From Chrysochromulina parva (Eukaryota; Haptophyta; Prymnesiales; Chrysochromulinaceae): a DNA stretch of 27,252 nucleotides. Below the pieces are notes generated by a model. It was not told the origin of the DNA. It ran no database searches and saw only the letters and a program-made list of their open reading frames with translations. Numbering within the stretch: position 1 is the stretch's first letter; every line of letters begins with the position of its first letter. Of the stretch, positions 1 to 7,745 are shown in pieces. The stretch spans positions 1 through 27,252 of the forward strand of contig PJAB01000420.1 of NCBI GenBank assembly GCA_002887195.1, written 5' to 3'. The translations under genes and the position numbers were made by a program.

Positions 1-311
1 GGTGACGGCGGAGGCAGTGACGGTGGAGGCGGTGATGTCAGAGGCAGTGATGACCGTGGAGAAGGCGGTGAAGGCGAAGTCGTCAGCGGCAGAAGTGACA
101 GCGGTGGCGGCGATGGCGGCGGAGGGGATGGCGTTGGTGGCGTTGACGGTGGTGGTGGTGGTGAAGGTGGTGGTGGTGAAGGCGGCGGTGGCGACGGCGG
201 GGGCGGGGGCGGTGGGGGCGGAGGCGCTGGCGATGGCGGCGGTGGTGGCAGCGGCAGCAGCGATGGAGGAGGATGCGGCGATGGAGGAGGATGCGGCGAT
301 GGAGGAGGAGG

Positions 312-342
<31 letters not shown>

Positions 343-345
343 AGG
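1..345 (+). repeat. GGC/GGT/GAC-rich low-complexity tract
   Basis: Almost pure purine-rich triplets, read in the DOP1 frame as Gly with Asp, Glu and Ser. Near 260-305 a 15-base unit repeats (gatggaggaggatgcggc-like, giving DGGGC). Frames 1 and 2 are both free of stops, so openness alone does not prove that the tract is translated. Confidence 0.7.
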
Positions 346-2946
346 GCGGCCGACGGGTGGGGCGCTGAGATGGGCGCCGAGATGAGCCGGCGCGCCCGCT
401 CCAGCGCTGACACGTGGCCGATGGGCATCAAGAGTTTCGTCAAGAGTTTCGAGGCGCCCGGCAAGGGCGCCGGCATGGGCGCCGGCTCGGGCGCCGCCGC
501 GCCGCGCACTGCCGACGGCGGCACGGGTGGTGCTGGCCTCGAGGTGCCCACGATGGCGCCCATGATGGGGCTGCAGCTGCCCGCGTCGCCCGCCGAGCTA
601 ACACCGGGGACCACGCTCAACACGGCGCTCCCCTTACCCGACGCGAACGCCGCCACGGCCGCCGCGCTGACGGCCGCGACGCTCGCACTGCCGCCAGTCG
701 CGCCCCTCTTCGCCGCCGATGCCACGCTCCTCGCGATGCTCGCGGACCTTCCCGACTGCTCACCTTCGATGCTCGTCGCCGCCGCGTCCGAAATCCTCCT
801 TCGCTCCGGCGCGCACTCTGCCCACCACGGCGCGCACTCCGCCCACCACGGCGCGCACTCCGCCCACCACGGCGCGCACTCCGCCTTCACGCAGCCCACG
901 ATCCCATTCAAAGAGCTGAGCGGCCTCCGCTTCGTCCTCCTGTGCGTGAGCCACGCGCAGCCGATCGCGTCGTTGGCGCAGTGCTGGCCCAAGCTGCACG
1001 CCCTGCTGCGGCGTGCGCAGGCCGCTCCCTCGGGTGCGATGCCGCCGACTGCGCCGCTGCTGCTGCTGCTGCTCTGGGAGTGGTGCCGTCGAGTGGACAC
1101 CCTCGGCACGGAATCGCCCCTCGAACGGCCCAGGGAGCTCCGTGAAGCGACCGATGTGTGCGACTTGCTACTCAAGGCGACCGCCAAGACGCTCACGACG
1201 GCGCTCAGCTGCGTGCCCGCTGCGCCGGCGCCACCGGCCAGCGGCGCCGCCACCGCCGCCACCGGTGCCACCGGTGCGCCACCGGCACCAGTGCACGCGA
1301 TGAGCGGCGGCGGTGGCGGCGGTGGCGGCGGTGGCGGCGGTGGCGGGGGAGCGGCGTGGTCGGCCGAGCTCGACGTGCATGCGAGCGCGCAGTGGGAGCA
1401 CGATGACCCAGGCGTGCTCGCCCTGCTCGCGCTCGAGCATAGCATGATGCCCCTCCTCGCGCTCCTCCACCAGCGAGCGATTGGGGCGCGTGCCCACGAG
1501 CACGCGTCAGGCGCCGCGTCGGGCGCCGTCTTTGCTCACGCACTCACCTCGCGAGAGCATGTGCGCACGATGGAGACGATCGAGGCGGTGCTTCCGATGG
1601 TGCTCCGACCTCTCGAGCAGACCCCTGCCATCGCCCCTTCCCCCGCCAACGCCCCCTCCCCCGCCAACGCGCCCTCCTCCGCATCGCCCCTCGGCGCGGC
1701 CGGCGCGGACGCGGGCGCGAGCGCGCCGACGCCCGACGATCGGCCCGATCGACTCGCTTGCGCGGCGCTGCGTGTGCTGCTCCGGCTGACCGCGCTACCG
1801 AGCAGCGCACGCACCTGGCGCGGCCCCGTCGGCCGGCTGGTGGCCCACCCCACCTTCTTCACACGCCTCACGCGGCGCACCCTCCCGCTATGGGCGCGCG
1901 TGACCAACGCATGGCTCGGCCTCGACACACCGAAGCATGCGATGGGCAAGCTCCTCGGCCTCACGGTGGGCCATCTCACCGTCGGGCGCGTCGGCTCGCC
2001 CATCAATTGGTTCGCCAACTGGTTCGCCTCCGCCTCGGACGACGCGCATGCACACGCGGATCGGTTGCGGAGGCTCTCGTTTGCTCTGTGGGTGGGCGAC
2101 CACAATCAATACGTGGGGGCGCTGCAGGGGATGCTCATCGAGTCCGTCGTCGCGGGCTTCAAGTTCGGGTACGCCGATTGGCGCTACAGTGACGACTTGC
2201 GCGCCTCCGTCCAAGTCGAAGCGCTGCGCTGCACGCGTGTGCTCGCCGTGCGAGTCGCCGCCGAGCATCTGACGGCCCTCTGGCCCGTAGCCATCGCCGA
2301 GTTGCAGCGGGTGCTCCTCGCCCCCCTCGAGGCTCGCCCCGCTCTGCTGCTCGCGGCGTGCCAGCTCGTCGACACGCTCCTGACGGTGCTCCCCGACGCC
2401 TTCTCGCCCTTTGAATGGATGTTCGTGCCCTCGTGGACGGCGCCGTCGTGGGCGGCGCCGTCGTGGGCGCCCGTGGACTGCGGCAGCGCGACGCGTCGTC
2501 TCGAGCACCAGGCGGCGACGAGCGCGGCGGCGCCCTCGACGGCGCCCACGACGGCGCCCTCGCCTGCCTTCTCGTCCACCTCGCCCCCACACGTCTACGC
2601 CTCCCCCTCCACGCTCGTGCCGCCGGCCGAGTTCGCCGCGCTGCTCGAGCCGCTCGCACAGCTCACTTCGCCGTCCACGCCGCCCTGCCACGGTGGGGGC
2701 CTGCTCCGCCCCTCGGCCGACGGCCGAAGGCGGCCGTCGCTTGGCATGCGCACCCTCTCACACGCCTCCGAGCTCGCGCCGTTTGCGTCGAACCTGCACC
2801 GGCATCTCGCCGCCTCGGCCATCCTGCCGCGCTGCGCAGAGGTCGACCTGCCGCTGCTCGACGTGCTCCTCGGATGCGAGTTTGTGGCGCCGAGCGAGGC
2901 GGAGCTCATGCTCGCGCCGCACCTGCTCTCGACCCTCGAGGGCTGA
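1..2946 (+). CDS. DOP1: DOP1 (Dopey) family protein, C-terminal part, 5' partial
   Basis: DOP1 proteins are very large cytosolic scaffolds that work with MON2 and a P4-ATPase flippase in Golgi-endosome membrane traffic. The recognisable part is the C-terminal leucine-rich region. Counting from the ATG at 370, about residue 480 has TWRGPVGRLVAHPTFF (the family's 'AWRK...FF' region), followed by a tryptophan-containing stretch. At 637 comes the hallmark LTALWPVAIAELQRVLL, then a CQLVDTLLTVLP helix and FSPFEWMFVPSW near 678. The frame is open back to base 1 through a Gly/Asp-rich stretch, and DOP1 proteins are usually well over 1600 residues, so the gene very probably starts upstream of the window. 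The ATG at 370 is only the first in-frame Met seen. Low-complexity inserts (His/Ala, poly-Gly, Ala-Pro-Ser) separate the conserved helices. The stop is TGA at 2944-2946. The family call rests on remembered motifs, not a search. Confidence 0.75.
808..885 (+). repeat. 21-bp tandem repeat in DOP1 CDS (about 3.7 copies)
   Basis: The unit ggcgcgcactccgcccacca plus c occurs at 808-828, 829-849 and 850-870, with a partial fourth copy from 871. It encodes the 7-residue repeat GAHSAHH in frame. The copies are nearly identical, which points to recent slippage. Confidence 0.9.
1304..1350 (+). repeat. GGC/GGT microsatellite encoding poly-Gly
   Basis: A run of GGC and GGT codons gives about 15 consecutive glycines in the DOP1-like protein, in a linker between helical segments. 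Confidence 0.85.
1633..1680 (+). repeat. 18-bp tandem repeat in DOP1 CDS
   Basis: gccccttcccccgccaac at 1633-1650 is repeated with one change at 1651-1668, then degenerates. It encodes APSPAN repeats in a disordered linker. Confidence 0.85.
2431..2472 (+). repeat. 15-bp tandem repeat in DOP1 CDS
   Basis: tcgtggacggcgccg at 2431-2445, a one-base variant at 2446-2460 and a partial third copy to 2472. It encodes SW(T/A)AP repeats directly after the conserved FEWMFVP segment. Confidence 0.8.
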
Positions 2947-2986
2947 ACGACCCATTGCTCTCGTCTCTCGAGGGCTGAACGACCCA
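2924..2986 (+). repeat. 32-bp tandem duplication over the DOP1 stop codon
   Basis: tgctctcgaccctcgagggc followed by tgaacgaccca starts at 2924 and is repeated from 2956. The two copies differ only at the three bases after tgctctcg and share ctcgagggctgaacgaccca (2935-2954 and 2967-2986). The stop codon lies inside the first copy, so the duplicate lies in the 3' UTR. Confidence 0.9.
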
Positions 2987-3843
2987 GGATACGTGCGACA
3001 TGAGACTTACCGCAGTGCCTTCGAGCCCACGCCGTTTCTGGCTCGGTCTCCAGTACTAGGTCCCTAACTATACAGTATGCTCAACATTATGGCGGCGCAG
3101 CAACCGCTAAGTTGCAGGTACATGTGTCGAATTGTATGGTGCGCATGATGGTACGACAGCTGTAGGTGACGCTCGTAGTTCTTCAGCCGATTTGTCAAGC
3201 AACATGCCATCGATTCTCCGACACGGCACGGTAGGCTGACATGTAGGCTGAACATGTGGTCAGGATACAGGAAGATTAGATCCGATTCACTCGACCGGAG
3301 GGTCGACACGAGCTACTGTGCAACAACCGCAACTGCCGCAGGCCCCTTAGCGCTTAAAGGCGGACTGCCCGTCGCCCGCTGAGGCGATTATAATGAAGCG
3401 TGGTATTCCAGCTCTGCCACCTCAACGTGTTTAGGGTGCCGGGTTCAAAGCCAGGGAATTGCACTGCTAGGTTCGTGCTGAAGCTGAGCTGCGCCGCCGC
3501 ATTGAAGGAGGTAATGTCGCCTGCAATCGTGAACGAGAACGCACTTCTTGCCACGTGTAGATGCCTCACCACAGGCTGGGCGTGTATTGTCAAAGAAAAG
3601 CTCTCCGCTGCATGCAGCCGACAAAGTCTTCCTTCTTTTGCAGAAGGGGAGGGCGATCTCGCGTCGTCGTGGCGGATGCCGGAGCAGCTCAGTGCGTGCG
3701 AGCCATCGCGGCACGAGAACCGTTGCGAGATTGCTATTAGGCCGGTTTTTATCGTTTTTGCGCTCTGGTCGTCTGGAGTGCAAACTAAGGCGCGCGTCTG
3801 CCGTTAGTCTGCCGTCTCGGCGGGCCGAGACGACACCACCACA
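2987..3843. other. Intergenic stretch without a supported gene
   Basis: GC content and codon bias drop after the DOP1 stop. Open frames exist on both strands (to 136 codons on + at 3400-3807; 159 codons on - at 3445-3924), but their translations are Arg/Cys-rich and resemble no protein I know. A 13-bp near-duplicate (taggctga.catg) lies at about 3231-3256. A tRNA B-box-like gggttcaaagcc lies at about 3441-3452 but no cloverleaf can be drawn. Confidence 0.5.
3813..3832. other. 8-bp inverted repeat (hairpin) before the ATG at 3844
   Basis: cgtctcgg (3813-3820) pairs perfectly with ccgagacg (3825-3832) across a 4-base loop. It ends 11 bases before an ATG in good context (accacaATGAGG) that opens a short protein-like frame. 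The role is unknown. Confidence 0.5.
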
Positions 3844-4008
3844 ATGAGGATCAACTACTACATCCATCACGAGGACGAGCCCGCGTACATGCTCGCCGTC
3901 GAGTGCACATTGATTGGGACCCACTCACGTAAAGAGCCGTTCACAAATATGTGGGTCCTATGGCACTCTTTATTTACAGGCCGCATGCCGCCGGTAGTGG
4001 AGGTGGCC

Positions 4009-4680
4009 TTACACAAATTGTACCGAAGATGTTGTTGTCGTTATGCCTGCACTGCCGCTCATTCCGCGCTCAATTCCGCGCCGCTTGAGCAGCTCAGTGT
4101 CGCGACGCGGCCTGGACGATCGAGACTTGTTCACGCGCTTGGTCGCCCGCTTCTCGTCCATGTTCTCGTCTGGGTCGGTCGTCCAGTTGCCCGGGCTCGA
4201 GCTCGCCGGTGCTGGCGAAGCAGCGTGGGCCAGGTGGCTCCGATTGGTGCTGCCGACATCGTCACCCTCAGCCTGAGTGGTACCCTTGGCTTTCCCTTCA
4301 CCCTTCGCCTTTCCTCTGGCCTTTCCTCCCGCTGCCTTTCCTCCGCCTGCATGGTCCTCGCCAATTCCCGCCATGTTCGCTGTACGACTCGCGTACTCCT
4401 CGAGCTGCCTCCCTACCGGCACTGCTGCCGCGTCCCTCACGCTAGGCGGCTGCAACTCCAGAAGCCTTGCCTCCTCTGCTTGCATGTCGATCGCGCTCAC
4501 CTCCGCGGCAAGCGCAACCTCATCAAGGTGCTCCTCTCGCGACCGTTGGCGCAGCAGCTCCTGCAGCACGCCGCTCTCATACGCGGACCTTTGCATCGCC
4601 TCGAGGTACTCGCGACCGGGCTCGTCGCCGTACGTTGTGCTATAGGCGACTGCTATGGAGAGAAGAACGTGAATGGCCAT
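4009..4680 (-). CDS. Hypothetical protein with charged, Lys/Gly-repeat middle and basic C-terminus
   Basis: I do not recognise this 223-residue protein. It starts at a true ATG (4680) with a short hydrophobic stretch (MAIHVLLSIAVAYS), possibly a signal peptide or the remnant of an upstream exon. About residues 25-95 are a Glu/Leu/Ala/Gln-rich helical segment with heptad-like spacing (EYLEAMQRSAYESGVLQELL, then DEVALAAEVSAIDM). About 105-140 is a Lys/Gly/Ala repeat (GGKAAGGKARGKAKGEGKAKG). About 175-205 is strongly basic (KRATKRVNKSRSSRPRRD) and could be a nuclear or nucleic-acid-binding tail. The coherent alternation of charged and helical blocks makes this strand far more protein-like than the overlapping plus-strand frame. 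It lies 188 bp downstream of the transporter gene on the same strand. The start is uncertain. Confidence 0.45.
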   Translation of the reverse strand: MAIHVLLSIAVAYSTTYGDEPGREYLEAMQRSAYESGVLQELLRQRSREEHLDEVALAAEVSAIDMQAEEARLLELQPPSVRDAAAVPVGRQLEEYASRTANMAGIGEDHAGGGKAAGGKARGKAKGEGKAKGTTQAEGDDVGSTNRSHLAHAASPAPASSSPGNWTTDPDENMDEKRATKRVNKSRSSRPRRDTELLKRRGIERGMSGSAGITTTTSSVQFV

Positions 4681-4784
4681 TTACACTTGACCGTGGCGTC
4701 CACTGACGTTTCGTATCCAACTTTTGCATGCTTCGATCTTCAGAGGCACCTTAAATATTTAACCTGGCATATCCTGAAGTCTTA

Positions 4785-4840
4785 GACATGCAAACGTAAC
4801 GTAGTGGCTTGTATCAGACATGCAGAACGTAACGTAGAGG
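4785..4840. repeat. Short direct repeat, 32-bp period
   Basis: gacatgcaaacgtaacgtag at about 4785-4804 recurs as gacatgcagaacgtaacgta from 4817, with a period of 32 bases. It lies between two minus-strand genes. Confidence 0.75.
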
Positions 4841-4868
4841 ACCAGAGAACCAAAGGGTTGCAAGGTAC

Positions 4869-7655
4869 CTAGCATCCTGCAGCTCGGTTCCCTTCAAGTT
4901 TGACGGCTTGAGCCTCGGCCTTCGCTCCTCCGGCCAACTCGTCCAAACAGCCCTTGCCGCACTTGTAGAAGACGAGCCGGTCGGGCCAGTAGTGGCGCAC
5001 CGCTAAGACGTAGCCCACGAGGCCGGTGAATGTGGCACTGATACTTCCGATGTATAGGGCGGTCCACTGCACGACCCCCGAGTGGTGCACGTCGCTCGGG
5101 AAGATGACGAAGCACAGGAGCACGTAGCAGATGGCAGCGAATGTGTTGACGATCGAGAGGTCGACGGCCTGCATGTACTGCAGAGCATAGAGCTCCGAGA
5201 GGAATCGCACGCCACCGAGCGCCCCTGTGAACGCGACGCCTACCGACAGGATGGGCGGACCGAGGGTGATCGCATCGACGAGGGTGAGCATCTCGCCGAG
5301 CCCGATCGACAAGGGCGTGAGCACGAGGAAGACCATCGTGTCCACCCAGAAGAGCGTCGCGATCGGCGACATCTGCGTGCGGAACGTCATCGAGCTCGCT
5401 CGGAGCAGCACAAGCTTGCAACCGGAGAGTAACGAGGCCACGATCATCGCGACCATTCCCAAAGCTTGGTCGTTGTACTTGTCGAGCGGCTGGTTGACTG
5501 CCATGTGCGTCAGGGTGGCCACGGAGGCGCCCGCGGCGATGACGCACACGAAGAAGACGATGATCGGCTGCTTGAACTCGAGCTTGAGGGTCGACTCGAC
5601 CACGAAGGTGAAAACGGGGGCGAGCGCGGCGAGGCACTGCTGCTGCGGCGGGTCGAGGATGGAGATCGCCACGTTGGTGAGCGCGAGGTCCGCGACCGAG
5701 ACGAGGCCGATGACGCCAAAGATGGCCCAGCTCGGCCTGGGGATGGGCTGGAAGCACGTCGGCTGGACCATGAAGAGAAACATCAGCCACAAGATCGTGC
5801 ACGCGCTCGAGACGGCGCTATACGCGACGCCCGTCGTGTGGATCGCGTTCTCGTCGTGCTCCTGCGTCTTCTTGAGCATCACGAGGGTCAGGAGGCTTTT
5901 GACGACGAAGACGACGACCACGAGCCCCGCCGCCACCCAGACCGCCCCCAGATACCAATAGTAGTCCCGTTCCCCCGGCTTGGGGCCCACGGACCCCTCC
6001 CAAGCTGGGGCCACCCATGGGGCCAATGCCTCGGCGTCGGCACTCGCAGCGTCGGCGCTCGCGGCGTCCGTCTTCTTGGCCGCGGCCGCATCGGTCTTTG
6101 CCTGCGCGATCCGCAGCGCGCGCTCGTGCATCTTGTAGCGCACGGTCGAGCCGAGAGCGGCGAAGGTGAGCATTAATCCCACTATCTGGAGCATGTGGAT
6201 GAGGTGATTGAAGATGATGATGCTCAAGATGGCGCTTACGAGCTGGCGAACGGTGGCGAGCGCGGCGAAGGTGAGCGGCCCGAAGCGCCTGATCGTGATC
6301 AGGATGAAGAGCTGGCCGACGGCCGAGGTGATCGAGAGCACGACGGCCTCAATGATGATCGCGGGGTTGCGCGAGAAGAAGCCAATGGTCTCGACCAGTT
6401 CGTCGGACGAAATCAAGCCGACCAATGAGAAGAAGGCGCCCCACACGGAGAGCAGCAGCATCATGGGCAGGATCGCCGTGTCCTTTTTGAACGTGGCCGA
6501 CTGCCACGTGGACGTGTACGCGTCCGCCGCGAGGAAGATGATCACGAGCACCAGCCCGCCCACGTTATTCTCGATGATGTGCCCTTCGTGCTTGTGCGCC
6601 GCGTCCCCGTCGTACAGGAGGAAGAGGAGCGCGCCCATGAGCACCACGAGCGAGGCCATCCAGTCGAAGAGAACGTACTGCTGACCGTAGCACGCAAAGT
6701 TCGCGAGCATGACCGTGGGCATCTTGCACGCCTTGCTCAGCACGAGCACGGGGAAGGAGATGAAGTGGATCGAACCATACTGGCACACGGACGAGATCGT
6801 GTTCGTGTAGCCGCCGATCGCATACTCCCAGATCGAGGCGCGCTTCTGCCACTGCTCATTCGCCGGGCCTGGCGAGCAGCACACTTGCACCAACCCAAGC
6901 AGCACCAGCGCCAGCATCACGGCAAAGAGGCGGTTGACAAACGTGAGCATGTTCACACCCGTGAAGCGCTCGCCTTTCGGGTGCGCGGCATTGTAGTACG
7001 TGCGCGTCATCACACTCTCCTGGTAGACGCCGTAGATCATGAAGATGCCCACCACACCGAACGCGCACAGGAGCAAGTCCCGCGCATCGATCCAAAACGA
7101 CCTGTGGCAGCCGAGGATTATGTTCTCCGCGTCCAAGTCCTCCTCGGCGGGCAGCAACGCGGGGCTTGATGACGAACGTGGAAGTTTCAGATCCGCCGCC
7201 GGCGTCGCCGCCGGCTGATCCAAGAAGAACCGCACCATCGCGTGCCAGCGGCTCTCCGGCTTCAAGCCCTTGCGCCACTCGAAGAGCCACACGACCATAA
7301 GGGCGAGGACCAAGAAGACGGCCGTGGAGATCAGCGGCGGCAGCGTCATCTCGACAAGCGAATCGACGGTGGAGTCAGGATCGCCATCATCGGGCGCCGA
7401 TGGCGGAGCTTGCTCATCGAACGCTTCGTGCGCAATCCGCCATCTCGGCAAGAGGCGAAGGTCAACTTCCCCGATGATGGGGGGCATCATGTAGGAGTTT
7501 GCAGTGTGGTTGTGCACGGGATCGAGCAGCTGCGAATGTACCAAGGCTTTGGCAGAGGCAAGCCCATCGGCAGGAACCCGCATTGGGCCGGCGAACTCGG
7601 CGAACTCGCGTTCCACGCCAGCTGCTGCCTCGTCCTGGACGCCACAAAAACCCAC
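4869..7655 (-). CDS. Double DMT-superfamily transporter: PAPS-transporter-like half fused to a TPT/NST-like half
   Basis: A multi-pass membrane protein of 928 codons as read. A TM helix at about 107-127 precedes the first carrier. Residues about 190-500 match the UAA/SLC35B PAPS transporter family: GVYQESVMTRTYY, FPVLVLSKACKMPTVM, DAYTSTWQ and GQLFILITIRRFGPLTFAAL-type segments. These carriers move 3'-phosphoadenosine 5'-phosphosulfate into the Golgi. An Ala/Asp/Lys linker (about 505-560, with AASAD repeats) leads to a second hydrophobic half (about 560-900) with DMT features resembling TPT/nucleotide-sugar carriers (LALTNVAISILDPPQQQCLAALAPVFTF, SGCKLVLLRASSM). Single carriers are about 300-400 residues, so this is a tandem fusion. 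The first codon is GTG directly after an in-frame TAG inside tttcctttttag, a likely splice acceptor. A 9-nt exon ATGACTGCG (7731-7723) with donor GTGTGA would join in frame. Otherwise the first ATG is at 7583 (residue 25). The substrate of the second half is unknown. Confidence 0.82.
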   Translation of the reverse strand: MGFCGVQDEAAAGVEREFAEFAGPMRVPADGLASAKALVHSQLLDPVHNHTANSYMMPPIIGEVDLRLLPRWRIAHEAFDEQAPPSAPDDGDPDSTVDSLVEMTLPPLISTAVFLVLALMVVWLFEWRKGLKPESRWHAMVRFFLDQPAATPAADLKLPRSSSSPALLPAEEDLDAENIILGCHRSFWIDARDLLLCAFGVVGIFMIYGVYQESVMTRTYYNAAHPKGERFTGVNMLTFVNRLFAVMLALVLLGLVQVCCSPGPANEQWQKRASIWEYAIGGYTNTISSVCQYGSIHFISFPVLVLSKACKMPTVMLANFACYGQQYVLFDWMASLVVLMGALLFLLYDGDAAHKHEGHIIENNVGGLVLVIIFLAADAYTSTWQSATFKKDTAILPMMLLLSVWGAFFSLVGLISSDELVETIGFFSRNPAIIIEAVVLSITSAVGQLFILITIRRFGPLTFAALATVRQLVSAILSIIIFNHLIHMLQIVGLMLTFAALGSTVRYKMHERALRIAQAKTDAAAAKKTDAASADAASADAEALAPWVAPAWEGSVGPKPGERDYYWYLGAVWVAAGLVVVVFVVKSLLTLVMLKKTQEHDENAIHTTGVAYSAVSSACTILWLMFLFMVQPTCFQPIPRPSWAIFGVIGLVSVADLALTNVAISILDPPQQQCLAALAPVFTFVVESTLKLEFKQPIIVFFVCVIAAGASVATLTHMAVNQPLDKYNDQALGMVAMIVASLLSGCKLVLLRASSMTFRTQMSPIATLFWVDTMVFLVLTPLSIGLGEMLTLVDAITLGPPILSVGVAFTGALGGVRFLSELYALQYMQAVDLSIVNTFAAICYVLLCFVIFPSDVHHSGVVQWTALYIGSISATFTGLVGYVLAVRHYWPDRLVFYKCGKGCLDELAGGAKAEAQAVKLEGNRAAGC

Positions 7656-7673
7656 CTAAAAAGGAAATGAATG
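7656..7673 (-). other. Candidate 3' splice site before the transporter ORF
   Basis: On the minus strand a pyrimidine tract ending in ag (cattcatttcctttttag) lies directly before the open frame at 7655. It is the best splice acceptor seen in the window and explains why that frame has no ATG at its start. Confidence 0.5.
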
Positions 7674-7745
7674 TGGTTAATGGTCCTCTTGCCAAAAAGG
7701 AAATGCCAACCCCGATTCACACCGCAGTCATATAGTTCGAATCAG

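Noticed and set aside
2..385. Separate Ala/Val/Glu-rich protein in frame 2 at the window start
   Set aside because: It is the same trinucleotide-rich tract read one base over. The frame that continues into DOP1 is preferred.
3405..3470. tRNA gene (B-box-like gggttcaaagcc on +, A-box-like tggcagagctgg on -)
   Set aside because: The two boxes are on opposite strands. The T-stem has a mismatch and no acceptor stem (gcaattc) is found upstream.
3844..4785. Plus-strand 313-codon frame as a gene
   Set aside because: Beyond the first 30 or so residues it is the antisense of the better minus-strand frame 4009-4680 and is Cys/Arg/Leu-rich without domain-like features.
7735..7743. gttcgaatc as a tRNA B box
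   Set aside because: No A box or cloverleaf can be formed around it; it lies in the gap between two genes.
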